Of a stretch of DNA of 45,340 bases, positions 8,605 to 16,196 are shown piece after piece (the first letter of the stretch is position 1; each line of letters opens with the position of its first letter). The DNA comes from a bacterium (lineage in GTDB: Bacteria; Bdellovibrionota; UBA2428), in the NCBI GenBank assembly GCA_009991595.1, contig JAACVK010000041.1, positions 1-45,340 on the forward strand. The letters are read 5' to 3'. The position numbers and the translations under genes are program-made. Under the pieces are notes generated by a model. That model ran no database searches, was not told the DNA's origin, and saw nothing but the letters and a program-made list of their open reading frames with translations.

Positions 8605-9923
8605 AAAAATCAAAAGGCTGGTCAGGTTCGTCCATTAGAAAACTAGCTCGTCAAAGAGTTCAGGCTGAGATAGAGGGGGCACAGAAGGCTTCTCTTACTA
8701 GTTCGTGTTCGGACGATGTGAACTTTGCTTCTAGAAAAGGCTTTAAAGCTACTCCTCCGAATAATGCATCCCCAGAGTTTTTGTGGGGCCGATTTGAAAA
8801 AAGCTACGGCGACAATGTTCTAATAGTTGTTTTAGATACGCTTGTTGATTCGGGCGAAGAAATGGGTCGCTTGTGTAGCACTCTTGGCTTGGATTGTGTG
8901 GACCGGATGATTGTGAAAGCACCTAATCGCATTAGTGCGGCGACCTATTTAGGGCAGGGGCGCCTGGAGGGAATCAAGTCTCGAGTGGACGCCCTTGGTG
9001 TGTCGGCCGTGGCTTTTGAACTTCCGCTTTCCCCAGTGCAAGTTCGAAATCTAGAGGATGAACTCGGGGTTCCTGTTCTTGATCGAGAAGGTGTGATTCT
9101 TTCTATTTTTAAACACCACGCTAGAACTAGCTTGGCCAAGATTCAGGTAGAGTTAGCGCAGCTGAAATATCTTCAATCTAGATTGTCTGGTATTTGGAGT
9201 GGGCTTTCTCGTCAGAGTGGCGGCGGTAAGGGGGGGGTGCGCTCTAGAGGGCAGGGTGAAACCCGACTCGAGCTTGATCGACGTGTGATTAAAGACCGAA
9301 TTTCAATTTTAAACAAAAGATTAAAGAGTGCCGAAAAGTCGGTGGATACTCAGAGTTCCAAGCGCAGCTCTTTGCCACGCGCCGCTTTAGTGGGTTATAC
9401 GAATGCGGGGAAGACGACCCTCATGAAACGTCTCACTCGTGCGAATTTGTTAGAAGAGAATAAATTATTTTCCACTTTGGACACCACGGTTCGAGTGATG
9501 AACCCTCCTACGGATCCTAAGATTCTAATTTCCGATACTGTGGGTTTTGTAAGAGATTTGCCTCATGATTTAGTTCATTCCTTTAAGAGCACTCTTCAAG
9601 AAGCCGTTAGTAGTCGTGTGTTGATCCACGTATTGGATTTAAGTCATATTGATTGGAGAGATCAGTTTGAAAGCACCGAGTCTGTATTAGAAGAAATAGG
9701 TGCTTCAGGAGTTGAACGAGTTTTCGTTTTGAATAAGATGGACCGAGTTGAGGACGCAGTTTTGTTAAAAAAATCAGCTATCACTCGTTACATTAAAGCT
9801 CGCTTTCCAGATTCGCCGATTTTTATGCTTTCTGCTCGCACCGGAGAAGGTGTGGATTCACTTAAGGCAGGTTTGCAAAGATTGTGTAGCGCAAAAGAGC
9901 CTGAGTGGAGTGTTGCTTTATGA
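8601..9923 (+). CDS. hflX: Ribosome-associated GTPase HflX
   Basis: HflX is a GTPase that splits stalled or hibernating 70S ribosomes. The N-terminal HflX domain includes NRISAATYLGQGRLE and the Gly-rich linker SGGGKGGVRSRGQGETRLE. The G domain has G1 GYTNAGKTT (about residues 265-272), G3 DTVGFVRDLP, and G4 NKMD. About 440 residues is the usual length. I place the start at the TTG at 8601, because GGGAGG lies ten bases upstream and TTGA overlaps the previous stop; an ATG at 8583 would fall before that Shine-Dalgarno. Its stop overlaps the ppsR start (ATGA). Confidence 0.93.
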   Translation: MKKSKGWSGSSIRKLARQRVQAEIEGAQKASLTSSCSDDVNFASRKGFKATPPNNASPEFLWGRFEKSYGDNVLIVVLDTLVDSGEEMGRLCSTLGLDCVDRMIVKAPNRISAATYLGQGRLEGIKSRVDALGVSAVAFELPLSPVQVRNLEDELGVPVLDREGVILSIFKHHARTSLAKIQVELAQLKYLQSRLSGIWSGLSRQSGGGKGGVRSRGQGETRLELDRRVIKDRISILNKRLKSAEKSVDTQSSKRSSLPRAALVGYTNAGKTTLMKRLTRANLLEENKLFSTLDTTVRVMNPPTDPKILISDTVGFVRDLPHDLVHSFKSTLQEAVSSRVLIHVLDLSHIDWRDQFESTESVLEEIGASGVERVFVLNKMDRVEDAVLLKKSAITRYIKARFPDSPIFMLSARTGEGVDSLKAGLQRLCSAKEPEWSVAL

Positions 9924-10777
9924 TGACTGGAAGCCCTTTTCATTTATTCCTTATTTCTGATGGAACCGGCGAGACAGTTGAAAGCATGGTTCATGCTACG
10001 CTTACTCAGTATACGCTGGATGATAAGATTAAAACTACACGTTATAAAAGTGTTCGAACAAGCTCGCAGGCGGAGGCCATTTTGGACGAAGCTCATCGCA
10101 GAGGAGCCGCCATTGTTTATACAATTGTGAGCGAAGAGGTCAGAGCAGCGATCTCACAAAAAACTCAGCAGTTGAATTTGTTGTCTGTGGATTTGTTGGG
10201 TCCTTTGTTGGATTTGATGAACCGCTTTTTCAATGAAAAACCTTCCTTCACTCCCGGCTTGTTGCATGAGATTAACGAAAACTATTTTCGAAGAATTGAA
10301 GCTATGGAGTTTGTTGTCAAACAAGACGATGGTGCCAATCCTGAGAACCTGCGAGCCGCCGATTTAATACTTGTTGGAGTCTCAAGAACCTCTAAGACGC
10401 CGCTTTCAATTTATCTTTCCTCAAAAGGTTATAAGGTTGCCAATGTGCCTCTTGTTCTTGGGATTGAGCCTCCTGCGCAACTTTTTGATATTGATCAAGG
10501 TAAAATTGTTGCTTTGACCATTAATCCAGAAGCACTTGTTCGTATCCGAAAGGAGCGATTGCAGAGAATGGGGCGGGATCCCAGCGGTGATTACGCAAGC
10601 TTGCAGCATATCCGTGACGAGCTTGAATGGGCTCGCCAAATTTTTGCGCGCAATCGAAGGTGGCCTGTTTTTGACGTTACCGAAAAAGCTTTGGAAGAAA
10701 CCGCAACAGAAATCGAGCGGACTTTTAAGTCTCGTTTAAAAAAAGTTATGGATAAAAAGGCGCCTATCAAAGCTTGA
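9920..10777 (+). CDS. ppsR: PEP synthase / pyruvate phosphate dikinase regulatory protein (DUF299)
   Basis: This bifunctional ADP-dependent kinase and Pi-dependent phosphorylase switches PEP synthase or PPDK off and on by threonine phosphorylation. Hallmarks are the N-terminal FLISDGTGETVE, the P-loop-like GVSRTSKTPLSIYL, and NVPLVLGIEPP. The length, about 285 residues, is normal. I chose the ATG at 9920, which overlaps the hflX stop (ATGA); another ATG follows at 9923, and the frame also has a start at 9905. Its target enzyme is not encoded in this window. The gene ends nine bases before the stop of a convergent gene. Confidence 0.92.
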   Translation: MMTGSPFHLFLISDGTGETVESMVHATLTQYTLDDKIKTTRYKSVRTSSQAEAILDEAHRRGAAIVYTIVSEEVRAAISQKTQQLNLLSVDLLGPLLDLMNRFFNEKPSFTPGLLHEINENYFRRIEAMEFVVKQDDGANPENLRAADLILVGVSRTSKTPLSIYLSSKGYKVANVPLVLGIEPPAQLFDIDQGKIVALTINPEALVRIRKERLQRMGRDPSGDYASLQHIRDELEWARQIFARNRRWPVFDVTEKALEETATEIERTFKSRLKKVMDKKAPIKA

Positions 10778-10786
10778 TACGAGTTT

Positions 10787-12142
10787 CTATTTTTTGATAA
10801 CTTTTGCACCTTTATCTCCCAGGCGTTTAAAATCTTCGAAAGTCATTTTAAAGAATCCTTTTTGTCCAGCCTCTATGCCTTCGGAGTTTTGGAAGATGAG
10901 TTCTGAGTTTTTAAAGTCAATTCGATCAAGTAGTAAAAAGTGGCCTGCATTGTGAGTGTTGGCGCTTTCATTGCTAGCGCCTTCAAGAGTTTTTATTTCT
11001 CCAGAAGGTAGATATTGTGCATTTGCGCGAATTCTAAAAATAAAGCGAGTTCCATCCTGTGTTTCTGAGTCGATTGATTGAAGATAACTTAGATATTCTT
11101 TTTCATTTGAGGGCGAGGACTTAGCTAGTTTGAATTCAACATCGGGAGTGAACAGCTGATTTAGGTCCATTCCCGAGAGAACTCTTTTTTCTAGCTCGAC
11201 TCGAGCGGCTTCATAGCTTGACTTTATGTTGGCTACATCAAGATGGGCTTTACCATCCTGGTCCACGGCTATAAGGGGCCAGTAGCTGGTTTCTTGTAGT
11301 TTAATCCGACGACCGTTATGACTCATGGATGCTCCATTTTCATTTGCGACTATTTCCATACCAATGGCGTTCATTTTTGCGATGAACTTTTCTACCTCCA
11401 CTGTGTTCGGGTTTAGGTTGTCTATTGCAATGATTTCTTGCGGTTTGGCATTATCTTTGGATTCAAAAACTCTAAGCATGTGCTTGGAGTCGACTATAAA
11501 AAAGTATCTGTTTTCTTGAACTTTAACTGTATCAAGCTCCAAAATATCGCTTTTTAGAGATAGTAGTTCTGTTGCTTCCTCGGGCGCAGAGAAAATCATG
11601 GTGATCTTGCTTGGTGAAAGGAGTCTTGGCGATTCAGCTGCAGGGCCTAAATTGATTTTACTAAGCCAGTCGAGTTTACTTGCGTAGAGCTTTCCTCCCA
11701 CTGCTTGAAAGTAGAGTTCTTCGTCTGTGCTTTGTGGGCGAAAATGTTTTTGGCGAAGTTTAAGAACTTGCTCGATGATTTCATCGCGGCTTAATGTGTT
11801 TTTGCCCTCTGCGCTCAAGGGCAAAAGACTGTGGTTGTTTTGTAAGCTTACAAAGTCGCCGATGCTTGCGCTTGCGTCTATGTAGATGTCCTTGAGTTGA
11901 AGTAGAGCAAAGGCAAGTGTGTATTTGTCTGACAGGGGTCCGTATGTAGATTCAAGGGCCGCAACGCTGGAGTAAAGCCAACAAGTGTTTCCACATTGAA
12001 GGTGAATGCGGGGCGCTGGTTTCGAGGCGGCTATTGCAACTGAACGGCACCGTGGCTTGACTAAAGTTGCTTCGGTTTGGGCTAAGCTAAGCCCAGCAAA
12101 AGGCAGCAAAAGGGCTAATAAAGAATGTTTAAACAAGGCCAT
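10787..12142 (-). CDS. Exported papain-like (C1/clan CA) cysteine peptidase candidate
   Basis: The 451-residue product has a clear signal peptide (MALFKHSLLALLLPFAGLSLA, cleavage near residue 21). After it comes QCGNTCWLYSSVAALE: Gln49 and Cys54 followed by Trp55 match the papain oxyanion Gln and catalytic Cys-Trp. Near the C terminus HNAGHFLLLD (His401) and IFQNSEG (Asn419) match the papain His and the Asn of the NSWG motif, in the right order. The 350-residue gap between Cys and His is larger than in papain, pointing to an inserted domain or an outlying family. No family name is claimed. There is no Shine-Dalgarno; TAGATT lies ten bases before the ATG, suggesting a leaderless transcript. 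It is divergent from the beta-barrel gene at 12311. Confidence 0.75.
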   Translation of the reverse strand: MALFKHSLLALLLPFAGLSLAQTEATLVKPRCRSVAIAASKPAPRIHLQCGNTCWLYSSVAALESTYGPLSDKYTLAFALLQLKDIYIDASASIGDFVSLQNNHSLLPLSAEGKNTLSRDEIIEQVLKLRQKHFRPQSTDEELYFQAVGGKLYASKLDWLSKINLGPAAESPRLLSPSKITMIFSAPEEATELLSLKSDILELDTVKVQENRYFFIVDSKHMLRVFESKDNAKPQEIIAIDNLNPNTVEVEKFIAKMNAIGMEIVANENGASMSHNGRRIKLQETSYWPLIAVDQDGKAHLDVANIKSSYEAARVELEKRVLSGMDLNQLFTPDVEFKLAKSSPSNEKEYLSYLQSIDSETQDGTRFIFRIRANAQYLPSGEIKTLEGASNESANTHNAGHFLLLDRIDFKNSELIFQNSEGIEAGQKGFFKMTFEDFKRLGDKGAKVIKK

Positions 12143-12297
12143 CCCAGTTCTTAATCTATCAAAGAAGTCTTGGGCTTCTTAGAGTTTTATCTGTCACAAG
12201 CAGCTTCAATCTGTTCTAGCTTGGCTGTTTGACCAGTTAGACGCGGTGCGGTCTATAAATTGACGTTCTGCCTTTAGGTTAAAGCTCAGCCTTCCCC

Positions 12298-12303
12298 TAT
12301 ACT
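12298..12303 (+). promoter_or_regulatory. Candidate -10 element seven bases before the start at 12311
   Basis: TATACT ends seven bases before the ATG of the beta-barrel gene and no Shine-Dalgarno is present. The spacing puts the transcription start at or next to the ATG, so this operon may be leaderless. A TTAGGT at 12274-12279 is a weak -35 candidate (18-bp spacer). Confidence 0.35.
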
Positions 12304-12310
12304 TAAACCC

Positions 12311-13066
12311 ATGGGGAGTGTTTTTCATTCAAATTCACGCGTCTTTGCTTTTGTCTTGAGCTTTGCTTGTGTTGCTTTTGCAAATGCTCAGTATATGAAA
12401 AAGCTACCGAAATCTCCCGGAGAAACCTACCGGGTTGAGTCTCAATATGGCCCTGAGATTGCCGTATTGAATCCTTTGTTTCCTCGTAAAAATAAAGTCG
12501 AAATCGATATTGGCGGTAGTTATCAAGGAGTTTCTTCTTTGAACAACTATTATTCCGTTCACGGAGCTGGAACTTGGCATTTTAACCGAAGGCACGCTTT
12601 TGAGCCCATTTGGTTTCAATACAACTGGGGCGATTACACAAATTTCGTGGAATCTGAAATTCGCGACAAGCTTCCACCCAGCGTTCCTCCGAGTGATTTA
12701 GCGGTGGAGCTACCCAAATGGATTTACGCAGCTACCTATTATTTTTCTCCCTATTATTCAAAAATGCACATCACCGAGTCTTCTGTATGGCATTTTGATA
12801 CCTATATGGGAGCAGGGATTGCTGTGGTTAAGACTGAGGAAAAGTATCTCAATGGTGCCAGGGGAGAGCAATATAATCGTATAGGTGGCAACGTGGCCCT
12901 TGGAATGCGTTTTTTGTTTGGCTCTAGGTGGGGATTTCGTATGGAAATACGGGACTTTATCTTTAAATCTAAAAATATCGGAGCGATGGACACACAGAAT
13001 CTTTTACAGATCTCAGCGGGCTTGAGTGTTTTCTTTGGTGGCTTTCCCGACTATACCAGTTTGTAA
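12311..13066 (+). CDS. Outer-membrane beta-barrel protein
   Basis: The 251-residue protein has an N-terminal signal peptide ending at FANA|Q and then alternating aromatic-rich strands (VEIDIGGSYQG, AGTWHFNRRHAFEPIWFQYNW, YAATYYFSPYY, NVALGMRFLFG, LLQISAGLSVFFGG). This looks like an eight-strand-type barrel of the outer membrane beta-barrel family common in deltaproteobacteria (the TIGR04565-like group). Its role is unknown. The stop overlaps the ffh ATG (TAATG), so a surface protein is translationally coupled to the SRP gene. No Shine-Dalgarno precedes the start. Confidence 0.82.
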   Translation: MGSVFHSNSRVFAFVLSFACVAFANAQYMKKLPKSPGETYRVESQYGPEIAVLNPLFPRKNKVEIDIGGSYQGVSSLNNYYSVHGAGTWHFNRRHAFEPIWFQYNWGDYTNFVESEIRDKLPPSVPPSDLAVELPKWIYAATYYFSPYYSKMHITESSVWHFDTYMGAGIAVVKTEEKYLNGARGEQYNRIGGNVALGMRFLFGSRWGFRMEIRDFIFKSKNIGAMDTQNLLQISAGLSVFFGGFPDYTSL

Positions 13067-14481
13067 TGTTTGACGATCTCCAGAAGCGTCTGGGAACTGC
13101 CTTATCCAAGGTGCGTGGACGCTCAAGAATATCAGAAGAAGATGTAAAAGCAGTTTTGGCTGAAGTGCGCACGGGACTTCTAGAGGCCGACGTTCATTTT
13201 CGTGTGGCTAAAGACTTTTTAGCCAGAGTAAAAGAGTCTTGTTTGCGTGAAGAGGTTCTGAAGAGTCTTTCTCCAGAGCAGCAGATCTTAAAAATTTTAA
13301 ACGATGAATTAGTTCACATTCTAGGTTCTGAGAATAGAGAGCTAAGTTTGGATGCTGCTCCACCTGCTGTGATTTTGATGTGTGGACTGCAAGGTTCGGG
13401 AAAGACCACAACTTCAGTTAAGCTGGGTTTGCACTTAAAGAACAAAGGCAAGCGCGTTGCAGTTGTGAGTGTGGATACCCAGCGCCCGGCTGCAATCGAG
13501 CAGTTAGCTCAGCTGTCAAAAAAATATGAAGTCCCAAATCTTCGCTACGAAGCCAATGTGGGGGCGGTTGAGATTGCAAAACTCGCCAAGAAGGATGCGC
13601 ACAAGCAAAATTTTGAGGTCTTAATTGTCGACACCGCCGGACGTTTGCAGGTCGATGAAGAGCTTATGAAAGAGCTTCAAGAGATTAATCGTGTGACCGG
13701 AGCCGTGGAAAGGCTTTTGGTTGTAGATTCCATGATGGGTCAACAGGCCGTGGAAGTGGCCGAAAGTTTTGATCGTGACATGGAGATCACCGGGAGCGTG
13801 CTCACTAAACTAGACGGTGATTCTAGAGGTGGTGCCGCACTTTCTATTGTAACCACGACGGGGCGACCGATTAAATTTATTGGAACAGGCGAGCGTGTTC
13901 AAGATTTAGAACCGTTCTATCCGGATCGCATGGCTTCAAGGCTTTTGGATATGGGTGATGTGCTCACCTTGATTGATAAGGCTCAAGAAGTCATTAGTGA
14001 AGACGAAGCGCGAGAAGCTGCTGAAAAAATGCAGAACATGGGCCAATTCACTTTAGAAGATTTTAGAAAGCAGATGAAAATGATTTCTAAAATGGGTCCG
14101 ATTGGCAATCTTATGAAGATGATGCCTGGTATGGGGCAGATGTCTGAAGCACTTAATCAAGTGGATGCTGAAAAGGAAATGAAGCGGGCCAATGCAATCA
14201 TTGATTCGATGACTCTTCATGAGAGAAAGAATCCAGATGTTTTAAATGGCTCTCGCCGAGCTCGAATTGCTAGTGGTTCAGGAAACCAAGTTCAAGATGT
14301 GAATCAATTTATCAAGCGATTTTTAGATGCGCGAAAGATGATGAAGAACATGGGCAAGCTAAGCAAAATGTTCGGCGGCGGAAGCGGTGGAAACAGCGGA
14401 AATCCCTTCGGCGGTGGTGGCAACCCTTTCGGCGGCGCTGGTCGCCGTGGTGGCGGCAAGGGTTTTGGCCGTAAGTTCTAA
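13066..14481 (+). CDS. ffh: Signal recognition particle protein Ffh (SRP54)
   Basis: Ffh binds signal sequences and 4.5S RNA and delivers ribosomes to FtsY at the membrane. The N domain is followed by the G domain with GLQGSGKTTTSVKL, VDTQRPAA, DTAGRL and TKLDGDSRGGAAL. The C-terminal M domain is Met-rich (KMMPGMGQM) and includes the 4.5S-binding helix region RRARIASGSG. The last 35 residues are a Gly/Asn/Phe tail (GGNPFGG repeats) ending in basic residues, which is an addition to the basic family fold. At 471 residues it is slightly long. It overlaps the stop of the beta-barrel gene. Confidence 0.96.
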   Translation: MFDDLQKRLGTALSKVRGRSRISEEDVKAVLAEVRTGLLEADVHFRVAKDFLARVKESCLREEVLKSLSPEQQILKILNDELVHILGSENRELSLDAAPPAVILMCGLQGSGKTTTSVKLGLHLKNKGKRVAVVSVDTQRPAAIEQLAQLSKKYEVPNLRYEANVGAVEIAKLAKKDAHKQNFEVLIVDTAGRLQVDEELMKELQEINRVTGAVERLLVVDSMMGQQAVEVAESFDRDMEITGSVLTKLDGDSRGGAALSIVTTTGRPIKFIGTGERVQDLEPFYPDRMASRLLDMGDVLTLIDKAQEVISEDEAREAAEKMQNMGQFTLEDFRKQMKMISKMGPIGNLMKMMPGMGQMSEALNQVDAEKEMKRANAIIDSMTLHERKNPDVLNGSRRARIASGSGNQVQDVNQFIKRFLDARKMMKNMGKLSKMFGGGSGGNSGNPFGGGGNPFGGAGRRGGGKGFGRKF

Positions 14482-14526
14482 AAATACTGCTTATTAACGA
14501 ATTTGATCTAGGCTCTAGATAAAAAT

Positions 14527-14715
14527 GTGAACTTTCAGGGACACATCACAAGTGTGTATGAAGGTGGCATCTTGGCGCCTTTTGGCACATACCTAACTAT
14601 TTTTGACTCTGAGCCTCAAGACGGCGGTGATTTTGGAACAGTTAAAACATTCCATCTCGGAGCTTTTTTCAGATGTTGTAGAGCTTCGCTCCTACGATTA
14701 TCGAAAAGTATCTAA
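14527..14715 (+). CDS. Possible small ORF, 62 aa, overlapping the next one
   Basis: A GTG at 14527 opens a 62-codon frame. Its first 38 residues look protein-like (GHITSVYEGGILAPFGTYLT), but the last 20 (FFRCCRASLLRLSKSI) look like a read through another gene's frame. It overlaps the 14603-14857 ORF in a different frame. Either this is a separate small gene, a start region joined to the next frame by a frameshift, or not coding. Confidence 0.25.
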   Translation: MNFQGHITSVYEGGILAPFGTYLTIFDSEPQDGGDFGTVKTFHLGAFFRCCRASLLRLSKSI

Positions 14716-14857
14716 CGACACTGCTATCATTGAAATTGAGATCTTAGTGGCTTATGCGGATGTGAGTGGAGATTCGACTAAAGACACGTTCAAGCTGTTG
14801 AATCTGTCTGTTGAAGTTCATGCCGGAGAAGTTTCAAAGTTCTTAAATATTAAATGA
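14603..14857 (+). CDS. Small hypothetical protein, about 84 aa, downstream of ffh
   Basis: I do not recognise the product. It has a helix (EQLKHSISELFSDVVEL) followed by alternating strands (TAIIEIEILVAYAD, KLLNLSVEVHAGEV), which looks like a real folded small protein. The start is uncertain: TTG at 14603 is the most upstream choice, GTG at 14627 and TTG at 14633 are alternatives, and none has a good Shine-Dalgarno. It is followed after 32 bases by a strong terminator, so it closes the beta-barrel-ffh operon. Confidence 0.5.
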   Translation: MTLSLKTAVILEQLKHSISELFSDVVELRSYDYRKVSNDTAIIEIEILVAYADVSGDSTKDTFKLLNLSVEVHAGEVSKFLNIK

Positions 14858-14889
14858 TTGTTCTTTGGTTTAAGTTTTGTATCTAGTAG

Positions 14890-14933
14890 CGCTGTTTCCT
14901 TTGTTGAAAATGGGGAAACAGCGTTTTATTTTT
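14890..14933 (+). terminator. Rho-independent terminator of the ffh operon
   Basis: CGCTGTTTCC (14890-14899) pairs perfectly with GGAAACAGCG (14914-14923), a 10-bp stem with a 14-nt loop, followed by TTTTATTTTT. The U-tract is on the + strand only, so it ends transcription from the ffh side. The convergent gene stops at 14943. Confidence 0.9.
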
Positions 14934-14942
14934 GCTTTGCAA

Positions 14943-16196
14943 TTAGCGTTGGTCAACAACCATGGCATTCTTGAGAGCTTGTTTCATTGCATTGTTGATG
15001 GCCCCAATGTATCGATTCACTTCTTTGTAGCGTGGAGATACTGTTTGAAAGTCCACGCCCATATTTACAAGTTCCATCGACATAAGGACAAGCTTCTTTC
15101 TGAAGATTTCTTCAAAGAATTCTAGCTCAGCTCTTTTAAAAAACCCATTCTTCAATTCTCTCGTTAATACGGAACCAAATTTAACATAGTGCGTTCCAAA
15201 TTTAGCGTAGGCCGAGAAAAACTCGCTGCTGTTGAGAAGCTTTGAAATAATGTTCTTGCTCGCAGCTTGTCTCTTTTGGGGATCGGCCGTTTCAAGCGCT
15301 TCTTTGACGACACTTGGGTCAAACGAATCGAAAATACCAGCTTTTTTTGAAATGGCTTTTAGATTTGCGAAATGCTTTTGGAGTTCAATGAAACTTGGAT
15401 TGAGAGTTCTCAATTTAAAGAAAAGCTGATCGGGTATTGCTTTTCCAAACTCAACCAAGGGCTTTTGAATTTCTGAAGCCAATTGGGTCGCAAACTGGTT
15501 TACATCAGCATTAGGCGCTAGAAGTATTATTCCACCTGGAGACTTTCTTTCTCCGTCGAATCTAATCTCGCTTCCCTTTGGGCTTGATGTCTTGGTCCAA
15601 CTATAGACAGGAGATTCGTTGCTTTCACTTGACCACAGGACAGATAGTTGGTCGTCAATGACTCTGCCGGCTTGACGCCCTAGGAAACCGGCTCTTTCTT
15701 TTTGATAGTCCTGGCTGATTGATTGCAATTGAGCAATTAAGAAATTTTCTAAGTTGTCGTGAAATTTTGATCGAAAATTACCCTTGTTTACAAAAGCTTC
15801 AAGAATTTTGGAGTTGAGAGCCTCGTCGTTGAGTGCTGGGGCATCTATGTCGTAGGCCCCTAGAAAATGGAGGGCTAAGCGCAGTGCTTCGTGTAATTGG
15901 GGACTATTCCCTAGTATTTCTATGAACAAGGCGCTGTTTTTTACAAAGAATGAATTGGATTGTTCTCGTCTAAATTCAAAGAAAAGTTGAAGTTCTTCTC
16001 CTTCGGGAACCCAGGAGTTGCTAGCCGGTAGCTGGAGATCCGTTTCGCAATGTAGTTGGAAGGCTCCTCTTTTTGGGAAGTAATTGTCATTAGCTTTGCT
16101 TTGCTCGGCATATTGAGCCAAGCAAAGCAAAGTAAGGCTAAGCAGAAGCTTAGATGTTTTCTTTAATGGAGAAAGCCTTTTATTTAACAAGTTCAT
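14943..16196 (-). CDS. Exported protein with a MACPF-like signature
   Basis: The start is the ATG at 16196, with AAGGAAG eight bases upstream (a GTG at 16202 is less well placed). Residues 1-35 form a signal peptide with a long basic n-region (LNKRLSPLKKTSKLLLSLTLLCLA). The body is mostly helical with a beta-rich middle. Near the C terminus, F326-x6-FGTHY (333-337), then VKFGSVLTREL, matches the membrane attack complex/perforin signature (aromatic-x6-[FY]-G-T-H-[FY], then a strand). The usual first aromatic is Tyr or Trp; here it is Phe. A divergent pore-forming or MACPF-fold protein is therefore plausible, but it rests on one motif. The gene overlaps the 3' end of the AAA/M41 gene by 17 bases, so the two are one operon. 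Confidence 0.7.
   Translation of the reverse strand: MNLLNKRLSPLKKTSKLLLSLTLLCLAQYAEQSKANDNYFPKRGAFQLHCETDLQLPASNSWVPEGEELQLFFEFRREQSNSFFVKNSALFIEILGNSPQLHEALRLALHFLGAYDIDAPALNDEALNSKILEAFVNKGNFRSKFHDNLENFLIAQLQSISQDYQKERAGFLGRQAGRVIDDQLSVLWSSESNESPVYSWTKTSSPKGSEIRFDGERKSPGGIILLAPNADVNQFATQLASEIQKPLVEFGKAIPDQLFFKLRTLNPSFIELQKHFANLKAISKKAGIFDSFDPSVVKEALETADPQKRQAASKNIISKLLNSSEFFSAYAKFGTHYVKFGSVLTRELKNGFFKRAELEFFEEIFRKKLVLMSMELVNMGVDFQTVSPRYKEVNRYIGAINNAMKQALKNAMVVDQR

Noticed and set aside
14877-15125. 82-aa ORF on the + strand over the terminator
   Set aside because: It reads through the terminator hairpin and the opposite-strand gene; no ribosome-binding site.
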